The notes below the pieces were generated by a model, which was not told the DNA's origin, did no database searches, and worked only from the letters and a program-made list of their open reading frames with translations. Shown piece by piece: positions 6,934 to 12,939 of a DNA stretch of 12,939 nucleotides. The position numbers were made by a program, and so were the translations under genes. Source of the DNA: Synergistaceae bacterium (lineage in GTDB: Bacteria > Synergistota > Synergistia > Synergistales > Aminobacteriaceae); contig JAISWV010000030.1 in NCBI GenBank assembly GCA_031270755.1, forward strand, positions 1 through 12,939, written 5' to 3'. The stretch's first letter is position 1, and each line of letters begins with the position of its first letter.

Positions 6934-8469
6934 ATGCAGATTTCTGTTTTTTATTTGTTATTGGCTGTTGCGGCAGGCGCTGCGATGGGCTTTTTGATTT
7001 CCAAGACCATAGATAACACCCGCCTTTCCGGAGTTAGAAATCAGACGATCATACTGTTGAAGGACGCGGCGGAATCGGCCGAACGTATCAAAAAAGACCG
7101 CATTACAGAAGCCAAGGATGATATTTTCAAACTTCGTCAGGATGCGGAGCGGGACATCAAAGAGCGCCGCAGCGAAATGCAGCGGGCGGAGCGTAAAATC
7201 GAACAAAAAGAGGAAAACCTCGACCGTAAGTTGGACAGAGTCAGCCATAAGGAAGAGGAGCTGCGGCGCAAGCAGGAGGAATTGGAGCAGCGCTCCGCCG
7301 AGGTCGAAACCGTTTTGAGGCAGCAAATGGTGCGGCTCGAGGAGATCGCGTCCATGACCCGGGAGGAGGCGCAGGAGATCTTGCTGCGCAAGACCGAGGA
7401 AGAGGCCCAATACGTCATCGGGCTCCGGTTGAAGGAACTGGAGGAAAAAGCCAAACGCGAGGCCGAGCGCAAAGCACGGGATATCGTCGTCACCGCCGTC
7501 CAGCGCTGCGCCGTGGAGCACTCCTCGGACGCCACCGTGAGCGTCGTCCCCCTGCCCACAGACGACATGAAGGGACGGATTATCGGCCGGGAAGGGCGCA
7601 ACATTCGGGCGTTCGAGACCTTGACCGGCGTCGACTTGATCGTGGACGACACCCCGGAGGCCGTGACCTTGAGCAGCTTCGACCCCGTGAGGCGGGAGAT
7701 AGCGCGGCTTTCCCTCGAACGGTTGATCATGGACGGGCGCATCCACCCGGCGCGCATCGAGGAGCTGATAGAAAAGGCGACCCGGGACGTGGAAGAGCAG
7801 ATCATGGAGGCAGGCGAGGCCGCGCTTCTGGAAACGGGCATCAAAAACATGCACGCCGAGTTGATCCGCACTTTGGGGCAGCTTAAATTCCGCTTCAGCT
7901 ACGGACAAAACGCTCTTTCTCACAGCCTGGAAGTGGCCCATATCTCGGGCATGATCGCCGCCGAGTTGGGTATCGACGAAGAAATGGCCCGCCGCGCCGG
8001 TCTTCTGCACGACTTGGGTAAAGCCGTGGATCACCAGGTCGAGGGTCCTCATGCCACCATAGGCGCGGACCTCGCCAAGCGGTTCGGCGAGCGCATGGAG
8101 ATCATCAGCGCCATTGCTTCCCATCACGAGAACGTCGAGGCAAAAAACATCTACGACGTGATCGTCGCCTGCGCCGACGCTATCAGCGCATCTCGGCCCG
8201 GCGCCAGGCGCGAAAGCCTGGACGCCTATATCAAACGCCTGGAAAAATTGGAGGAGTTGGCTCAGGCTTTCAATGGTGTCAGCAAAGCCTACGCGATCCA
8301 GGCCGGCCGGGAAGTGCGGGTGTTGGTCATGCCCAACAACACCGACGACGGCACGGTGCACAAACTGGCCTACGATATCGCCCGTAAAATCGAAGAAGAG
8401 ATGAAGTACCCCGGGCAAATCAAGGTCACGGTCTCCCGAGAAATGCGCTCCACGGAGTACGCCAAGTAA
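6934..8469 (+). CDS. rny: Ribonuclease Y
   Basis: This membrane-anchored endoribonuclease initiates mRNA decay, cutting single-stranded RNA with a preference for 5'-monophosphorylated ends. The 511-residue protein shows the complete RNase Y architecture. There is one N-terminal transmembrane helix (about 4-22), then a long charged coiled coil (about 45-185) rich in Glu, Lys and Arg. A KH domain carries GRIIGREGRN at 214-223, and an HD phosphohydrolase domain carries LLHDLGKAVDH, with H359 and D360 as the metal-binding pair. The GPHATIGADLAKRFG segment and a C-terminal domain ending KVTVSRE follow. The ATG at 6934 is preceded by AAGGAG at 6916-6921 with a rather long 12-base gap. It is followed 43 bases later by ymdB on the same strand, a gene pair conserved in many bacteria. 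Confidence 0.97.
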   Translation: MQISVFYLLLAVAAGAAMGFLISKTIDNTRLSGVRNQTIILLKDAAESAERIKKDRITEAKDDIFKLRQDAERDIKERRSEMQRAERKIEQKEENLDRKLDRVSHKEEELRRKQEELEQRSAEVETVLRQQMVRLEEIASMTREEAQEILLRKTEEEAQYVIGLRLKELEEKAKREAERKARDIVVTAVQRCAVEHSSDATVSVVPLPTDDMKGRIIGREGRNIRAFETLTGVDLIVDDTPEAVTLSSFDPVRREIARLSLERLIMDGRIHPARIEELIEKATRDVEEQIMEAGEAALLETGIKNMHAELIRTLGQLKFRFSYGQNALSHSLEVAHISGMIAAELGIDEEMARRAGLLHDLGKAVDHQVEGPHATIGADLAKRFGERMEIISAIASHHENVEAKNIYDVIVACADAISASRPGARRESLDAYIKRLEKLEELAQAFNGVSKAYAIQAGREVRVLVMPNNTDDGTVHKLAYDIARKIEEEMKYPGQIKVTVSREMRSTEYAK

Positions 8470-8512
8470 TGGAGTCAATAGTCAATAAAGAGTTGGGAGT
8501 TTGAGAAACCAT

Positions 8513-9313
8513 ATGCGAATTTTATTTGTGGGAGACGTTGTAGGCAGCCCCGGACGTTCTGTTTTGGCTAAAATCCTTCCTTCTCTGAACGCTCGCTGGG
8601 AAGGGTTCGATTTTGTGGTCGTCAACTGCGAGAACGCCGCCGCCGGGAAGGGCATGACGGAGAAGGTCATGGAGGAATTGTTCGCCGCGGGAGTGCACGG
8701 CATGACGTCGGGCAATCACATATGGGACAAGAACATTTTTTATCCCATGCTGGCGTCGGAAAAGAGGATCGTCCGTCCGGCGAATTATCCTCCAGGCTGC
8801 CCCGGGGCGGGATATACGATTCTCGAGCGCAACGGAAAAAGGCTTGGGCTTTTGAACCTGCAAGGCCGTATATTCATGCCGCCCCTGGATTGTCCTTTCA
8901 GAGCGGCGGACGCGGCTCTGGAGGAGTTGGAGAAGAGCGCCCCGGAGGGTACGAATATTCCGGTGCTGGTCGATTTTCATGCCGAGGCCACCTCCGAAAA
9001 AAAAGCCCTGGGCGCTTATTTGGACGGGCGGGTTTCGGCGGTGGTCGGGACGCACACCCACGTGCAGACGGCCGACGAACAGGTGCTGTCCCGGGGCACC
9101 GCCTATATTTCCGACGTGGGAATGACCGGCGGGCATGGAGGAATTATCGGCGTCAAAACCGAGACCGTCCTGCCCCGCTACCTGACGGGCTTGCCCTTCA
9201 AGTTCGAGGTCTGCGATTCCGATCCCAGAATCAACGCCGTGGTCATCGATATCGACGACGAGTCTCACCGCGCCCTGAACCTCGCCAGAATCGACGAACG
9301 CATAGACGTATAG
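8513..9313 (+). CDS. ymdB: YmdB-family metallophosphoesterase (TIGR00282 type)
   Basis: From the ATG at 8513 this is a 266-residue dimetal phosphoesterase; the Bacillus homologue hydrolyses 2',3'-cyclic nucleotides and affects biofilm and motility decisions. The metal-site residues are all visible: D8 (FVGDVVGSPGR), E40 and N41 (VNCENAAAGKG), N68 and H69 (TSGNHIWD), H156 (VDFHAEATSEK), and H181 and H183 (GTHTHVQTAD), followed by the ISDVGMTG motif. An in-frame TTG at 8501 would add four residues, but the family N-terminus is MRILF-x-GD, which begins at 8513, so I chose the ATG; the ribosome binding site is weak for both. It sits directly downstream of rny and is closed by a terminator, so it is the second and last gene of that operon. 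The function as a cyclic-nucleotide phosphodiesterase is taken from the family. Confidence 0.95.
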   Translation: MRILFVGDVVGSPGRSVLAKILPSLNARWEGFDFVVVNCENAAAGKGMTEKVMEELFAAGVHGMTSGNHIWDKNIFYPMLASEKRIVRPANYPPGCPGAGYTILERNGKRLGLLNLQGRIFMPPLDCPFRAADAALEELEKSAPEGTNIPVLVDFHAEATSEKKALGAYLDGRVSAVVGTHTHVQTADEQVLSRGTAYISDVGMTGGHGGIIGVKTETVLPRYLTGLPFKFEVCDSDPRINAVVIDIDDESHRALNLARIDERIDV

Positions 9314-9324
9314 ACTTGGACTTG

Positions 9325-9362
9325 CAAGGCAGGGCCCCGGCTGAGCCTGAGCCCTTGTTTTT
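9325..9362 (+). terminator. Intrinsic terminator of the rny-ymdB operon
   Basis: The outer stem CAAGG (9325-9329) pairs with CCTTG (9353-9357). An inner CAGG/CCTG helix stacks above it with a small 3' bulge, and TTTTT follows at 9358-9362. It lies between ymdB and the convergent gene on the minus strand. The stem is imperfect, so the call is moderate. Confidence 0.65.
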
Positions 9363-9373
9363 ACGGGTTTTTA

Positions 9374-10831
9374 TTATTTTTTTGCCGCCGGGTCTTGCAG
9401 TTCTTCTTCGATGCCCGCGATCTTCCTGGCGCGCTCGGCGTACTTTTCGAAAGGCGTGACGGCCCGCACCACCAATCGGGCGCCGTCGGGAGATCCGCCC
9501 CCGTGCATACATCCCGGCACGCCCGCTCCGATGGTCAGCCACTCCGCCAGGCGCGCCGCCCTCACCCGGGACTCGGCGGAACAGTCGCCGGCCTTCAGGT
9601 ACTTTTGAACCAAGGCGCCGTATTTCTCGTCGGTAAAGTCCCGATAGGAGGGGATGCACCCGGTCTCCACGATGCCTCCTCCGATCTCCTGGCACAGCCG
9701 TTTCGTCTCGTAGGGCAGCGTGGCGACGTGAACTTTGTTGGTGTGCGCCATGAGGCTGTCGGCGATCCAAACGCCGGAAGGGTCCCGCTTGCCCAAGGCA
9801 ATGGCCCCCACCCCCACGCCGTAGGTGGTTTCGTTGTTGACGGCCATTTGGATCAACTTGTCCATAAAAATCTTGTGGGACAGCCCGTTGGCTCGCGCCA
9901 TGTTCACGGCGGCCCCCACCATCACGTCTCCCTGCCCGGCGACGCAGGCCCCGATGCAGGCTCTGTAGTTGGCCGTAAAGCTCTGGAGGACCTTTCCGGT
10001 GTATTTGAACTCCCCGCACAGAAAGACCCTGTCGTCGGGGACGAAGACGTCCTCGAAAAAGAGATACGCCTGGGTGTGCCCCGTGTCGGGAATGTCGAAG
10101 CCCTCTTGGTACTCCCGGTCGTCGCTGGGTCTGCGGGTCTCCACGATAGTCAGGCCCTTCGCGTCCCTGGGAATGGCGAAGGCCACCGCGTAGTCCTTGT
10201 CTTCTTCTTTGTAGGCGTTGCCGGGCATGATGAAAATTTCGTCGGAGGCGGCGACGCTGCAGATCATGTTTTTCGCCCCGCGGACGACAATCCCGCCCTT
10301 TCTCTTCTTGACGACGCGCAGGTGAACGTCCGGGTCGCCTTGCTGAGAGGGCTTCAGGCTCCGGTTGCCCTTGGCGTCCGTCAAAGCGCCGGCCACCAGC
10401 AGTCCTCGCTCCTGGGCAAAGAGGACCCATTTTTTCAGGCGTTCGTGATAGTCGGTGCCGTTTTCGCGGTCGATGTCGTGGGTCACGGCCCAAAAAACAT
10501 TCAAGGCGTTCCAGCCCACGCACATCCCGCCCACGCAAACGCCGTTGGTCTGATAATTGAGGCGTTTCAACTTGGCGTTGCAGATCATGTCCTCCGGGCT
10601 TTGCATCAAGCTGTCGAAGCGCATGATCTCTTGGCCCGTCAAGCTCGACTTCGTCACGTAGACGTCTTTGTATTCGGGCTGCCGTGCCAGGTCCAGGCTT
10701 CTCGCGTGGCTCTCCACGGTGCGTTTCGTGGCGGGATGCGCCGTGACGTCCGCAATGGCCTCGCCGTTTTTGTGGATGTTGGGCCGCATTTTTTTCAAAG
10801 ACGCGAAATAGTTCTCCCGAGTTCGTATCAT
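9374..10831 (-). CDS. 4-hydroxyphenylacetate 3-hydroxylase / 4-hydroxybutyryl-CoA dehydratase family flavoprotein (atypical AbfD-like)
   Basis: This 485-residue protein aligns end to end with the HpaB/AbfD family of FAD enzymes that share the acyl-CoA dehydrogenase fold. Shared family blocks include GTDYHERL, the GALTDAKGNRSLKPSQ and DPDVHLRVV region (150-173), GIVVRGAK (180-187), the EDVFVPDDRVFLCGE segment (260-274) and MHGGGSP (442-448). In the characterised clostridial dehydratase, as I recall its sequence, the [4Fe-4S] cluster uses Cys99, Cys103, His292 and Cys299, with Glu257, Tyr296 and Glu455 in catalysis. Here C104 and C296 match Cys103 and Cys299. However, C99 is displaced by one residue, His292 aligns with Y289, Glu257 with Q254, Tyr296 with I293 and Glu455 with G440. 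A plain 4-hydroxybutyryl-CoA dehydratase is therefore doubtful. It could be another flavin dehydratase, isomerase or hydroxylase. The ATG at 10831 has a strong AGAGGGGGG site upstream. It is a stand-alone minus-strand gene, convergent with ymdB. Confidence 0.85.
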   Translation of the reverse strand: MIRTRENYFASLKKMRPNIHKNGEAIADVTAHPATKRTVESHARSLDLARQPEYKDVYVTKSSLTGQEIMRFDSLMQSPEDMICNAKLKRLNYQTNGVCVGGMCVGWNALNVFWAVTHDIDRENGTDYHERLKKWVLFAQERGLLVAGALTDAKGNRSLKPSQQGDPDVHLRVVKKRKGGIVVRGAKNMICSVAASDEIFIMPGNAYKEEDKDYAVAFAIPRDAKGLTIVETRRPSDDREYQEGFDIPDTGHTQAYLFFEDVFVPDDRVFLCGEFKYTGKVLQSFTANYRACIGACVAGQGDVMVGAAVNMARANGLSHKIFMDKLIQMAVNNETTYGVGVGAIALGKRDPSGVWIADSLMAHTNKVHVATLPYETKRLCQEIGGGIVETGCIPSYRDFTDEKYGALVQKYLKAGDCSAESRVRAARLAEWLTIGAGVPGCMHGGGSPDGARLVVRAVTPFEKYAERARKIAGIEEELQDPAAKK

Positions 10832-11077
10832 CGTTTGCCCCCCTCTTAAATTAAACCCAAGTCAGACTCAAAGTTTATTGCCCGAAGATCATGACCGCCC
10901 CCATAGACCGGCCTTCTCGCCTTCTTGCTTTCTTGCCGGCCGTCACGAGTCTATCACACCTCCGAAGATAAATTTACCGCCGTTACCGACGCATTCGCGG
11001 GAAAACTCGTGATTGGCTGTCCGCGTTGTGAGGTGGGGTCTGCCCTTCTTGCCGTCGTGATCTCTGAGCTTGCGCGT
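10832..11077 (-). other. Noncoding gap upstream of the AbfD-like gene
   Basis: These 246 bases hold no convincing gene and no strong promoter or terminator. The only clear structure is a pair of 7-bp inverted arms, TCACGAG (10943-10949) and CTCGTGA (11006-11012), 56 bases apart. The strip must contain the promoter of the minus-strand AbfD-like gene and/or the 3' end of the transglutaminase transcript unless the two are co-transcribed. Confidence 0.4.
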
Positions 11078-12939
11078 TTACCGTCTTTTCGAGATTTTAT
11101 CGATTTGGCCGCGCAGGTAGCGGGAGGCCGCGGCGTCCAAAGGAAGGTCTCTGTAGTAGTGCTCTTCGAAGCTCCGGACGAAGGGTAGCGCCAGAAGCCG
11201 CAGCTTGGCGTCGTCGATCCGCGCCAGAAATTCCGTAAGCCCCTCGCTTTCATGACGGCGGTAGCCGTGACGCCGCATCGCCCGCGAAAAATCCCTCAAC
11301 AGCGCCATTTCCGGGCGGCGATTTTTCAACGCGCGCAGGAGGTAATAAATTGCCGCGCAAGCCGTCAGCGCGGCGAAAACTCCAGCCGGAGCGGACAGCG
11401 CGGAGCCCAGGCTGCGGAGCCCATCCCGCGTCGGAGTCAAGGACGCGTGCGGATTGCGGATGATCTCCCTCAAGTTTTGCACCAGCTCCATCTGGGTCTC
11501 CCAGTTGTAGTTCACCACCAATTTCGACCACTGGTAATCCAGCAGGTCCAAGTACATCTCCAAAGTGTCGTAAGCGGAGATGCCGAAGCCGGCGCCTTCT
11601 CCGGCGGGGGTGGGGTCGTAGCGCGTCCAGGCTCCATCTTCCTCGTTCCAAACCTCGACCCAGACATGGGCGTTCTGCTCCTGCACGATGTAATACCCGC
11701 CCGCTTCGTTGTAGACGCCGCCTCGGTACCCGGTCACCAACCGGGTGGGGACTCCGGCCATGCGCAGCATCACCCCCATCGCCGCCGCAAAGTACTCGCA
11801 GTTGCCTTTTTTGTCGACGAAAATGAACTGTTCGAGGGCATTTTGCGTTCTGGGCAGACCTTCGAGAGAATACGCAAACTCCGGTGACCCCAAGAAACCC
11901 AACACCTCGGCGATTTTTTCCCGATCGCTCATGCCGCGCGTACTGTCCGCCATCAATGCCTGAAGACGCGGAATGAACGCATTGGGCAGCGTCAGATAGC
12001 GCCTCTTGTTGATGCCGTCCAGCAGCCTCATCCGCGGGGACAAAACCGACACGGCGCTGTACTGCACGCGGCGGCCGATCGTGCGGGATCTGTGACGAAA
12101 AATTCCGTCTCCGTCCGAAATGACGTCAACGCCCTTGACAACGAAGGGTTGATCCAGCGCGAAAAGGTAGCCGCGGTTTCCCGCCTCCAAGAAAATCTCC
12201 TGCTCGATGCGCGGCGCGTCCGGATCTGGGGCGAAAAGCCCCCTCCCGCTGTTTCGCGAGGAAATCCAAGCTCTTCCATCGAAGAGCTCCAGCACCATCC
12301 CGCGCCAATAGGGCGTTCTCCCGCCGTCCAAAGGCTGCATTTCCGCGCGGAAAGCGAGCTTGTGGTTGGACTGGATGCTGCTGGCGTCCCCCAGCTGGAC
12401 CTGATCGGAAAAGCCCGTGGAGGTGATGCCGTACTGACCCCGCGTCCCAAAAAGAGGCACAGTCGTGCGGGGCAGGCCGAAAAAGAGCAGAAGACAAAGG
12501 GGCAGCATGACGGCAAAAAGAGCGCCCGTGCGTGTAAAGAGCTGCCGTATCACCTTGAAATTCAAAAAAGCGCCGGGCTCCTTGTCGAGCCAAGTGGAGA
12601 GGAGCAAGATCAGGGTCGAAAGCAGGCCGATCCCGAAGCAATAGACGATGAAAGCTTTTTCCGCGGAAAGCATCGCGTAGCACACAATCGTGGCCAGGCT
12701 CAGCAAAACAATCTGAACGTAGTCGCGGGATCTTTTGTCCTCCAGCATCTTGACGGCCATCATCAAAAGGAGCGACTCCATCAGCGCCTCGATAACGTAG
12801 TTGCGCCGCATACGGGTGAAAATCACCCCGAGAGCGGCCAAAGTCGCCAAGTTGATCAACAGCCGCGGAGGATGCGGAAGGTTTTGCCATTCGATGAAGA
12901 AGGCAGCCGTCATCAGGGCCAAAAAGCCCCCGGCGTAGG
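11078..12939 (-). CDS. TgpA-like membrane transglutaminase (DUF3488/transglutaminase-core protein), N-terminus outside window
   Basis: At least 614 residues are visible. Numbering from an in-frame TTG at 12922, there are several N-terminal membrane helices (about 22-37, 67-87, 89-110 and 132-150), then a large extracytoplasmic region. That region contains a transglutaminase core with the Cys-His-Asp triad: C375 (KKGNCEYFAAAM), H419 (NAHVWVEVW) and D436 (YDPTPAG). A further transmembrane helix follows (about 512-531) and a cytoplasmic tail of about 80 residues ends in a TAA at 11078-11080. This is the TgpA layout: DUF3488 membrane part, transglutaminase-like domain, C-terminal helix with DUF4129-like tail. 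The frame stays open to the right edge and reads as hydrophobic sequence, so the TTG is not the true start and the gene is cut by the window. TgpA-like genes usually follow a MoxR ATPase and a DUF58 gene, which would lie beyond the right edge. Substrate and physiological role are unknown for most members. Confidence 0.93.
   Translation of the reverse strand, partial: YAGGFLALMTAAFFIEWQNLPHPPRLLINLATLAALGVIFTRMRRNYVIEALMESLLLMMAVKMLEDKRSRDYVQIVLLSLATIVCYAMLSAEKAFIVYCFGIGLLSTLILLLSTWLDKEPGAFLNFKVIRQLFTRTGALFAVMLPLCLLLFFGLPRTTVPLFGTRGQYGITSTGFSDQVQLGDASSIQSNHKLAFRAEMQPLDGGRTPYWRGMVLELFDGRAWISSRNSGRGLFAPDPDAPRIEQEIFLEAGNRGYLFALDQPFVVKGVDVISDGDGIFRHRSRTIGRRVQYSAVSVLSPRMRLLDGINKRRYLTLPNAFIPRLQALMADSTRGMSDREKIAEVLGFLGSPEFAYSLEGLPRTQNALEQFIFVDKKGNCEYFAAAMGVMLRMAGVPTRLVTGYRGGVYNEAGGYYIVQEQNAHVWVEVWNEEDGAWTRYDPTPAGEGAGFGISAYDTLEMYLDLLDYQWSKLVVNYNWETQMELVQNLREIIRNPHASLTPTRDGLRSLGSALSAPAGVFAALTACAAIYYLLRALKNRRPEMALLRDFSRAMRRHGYRRHESEGLTEFLARIDDAKLRLLALPFVRSFEEHYYRDLPLDAAASRYLRGQIDKISKRR

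Noticed and set aside
6958..8478. 506-residue minus-strand open frame opposite rny
   Set aside because: It is an antisense shadow of the coiled-coil and HD coding sequence with no recognisable protein family features.
8474..8487. Tandem GTCAATA duplication between rny and ymdB
   Set aside because: Only two 7-bp copies in a short spacer; most likely a chance or slippage duplication without function.
9395..10849. 484-residue plus-strand open frame opposite the AbfD-like gene
   Set aside because: It is an antisense shadow; the minus strand gives a full family-length protein with conserved blocks and a strong ribosome binding site.
10889..10960. Possible 23-codon peptide on the minus strand (GTG start after a GGAGG) ahead of the AbfD-like gene
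   Set aside because: The Shine-Dalgarno spacing is too long (about 12 bases), the peptide has no recognisable features, and such short frames are expected by chance.
12920..12922. TTG as the true start of the TgpA-like protein
   Set aside because: The frame continues open with hydrophobic codons to the window edge and family members have more N-terminal membrane sequence, so the gene is simply truncated by the window.

Overview
This is a compact, mostly GC-rich bacterial chromosomal window with eight protein genes (two cut by the window edges) and one previously easy-to-miss RNA relic. The gene set (peptide ABC import, MEP-pathway Dxs, RNase Y with YmdB, a 4-hydroxyphenylacetate-3-hydroxylase/4-hydroxybutyryl-CoA-dehydratase family flavoprotein, a TgpA-like membrane transglutaminase, class II aldolase plus Fe-ADH) fits an anaerobic, amino-acid/peptide-fermenting bacterium. 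A Synergistota-like host is my best guess, but it is an impression from protein style and gene content, not a demonstrated assignment.

Layout, left to right. 1-1780 (+): tail of an oligopeptide/dipeptide ABC transporter ATPase, then the periplasmic substrate-binding protein of the same system, closed by a strong intrinsic terminator. 1781-1961: a noncoding strip holding domains V and VI of a group II intron with no reverse transcriptase, i.e. an intron remnant. 1962-3833 (-): a two-gene operon, class II (fuculose-phosphate-type) aldolase followed by an iron-containing alcohol dehydrogenase, visibly more A+T-rich than everything around it and probably acquired. 3924-6675 (-): dxs followed with a single-base gap by tlyA. 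6676-6933: divergent control region between dxs and rny, with a good minus-strand promoter, a plus-strand extended -10 element and repeated TGTGC motifs. 6934-9362 (+): rny-ymdB operon (RNA turnover endonuclease and metallophosphoesterase) ending in a terminator. 9374-10831 (-): AbfD/HpaB-family protein. 10832-11077: noncoding. 11078-12939 (-): TgpA-like transglutaminase running off the right edge.

Functional links. The ATPase and binding protein belong to one peptide importer. The aldolase would yield DHAP plus an aldehyde (lactaldehyde or glycolaldehyde), which the adjacent Fe-ADH could reduce, as FucA/FucO do. Dxs makes the isoprenoid/thiamine precursor DXP, TlyA modifies rRNA; they share a transcript. 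RNase Y and YmdB are a known conserved pair. The most interesting items are the group II intron D5/D6 relic beside the foreign-looking aldolase/ADH pair, and the AbfD-like protein that has lost or shifted the residues that define 4-hydroxybutyryl-CoA dehydratase chemistry.
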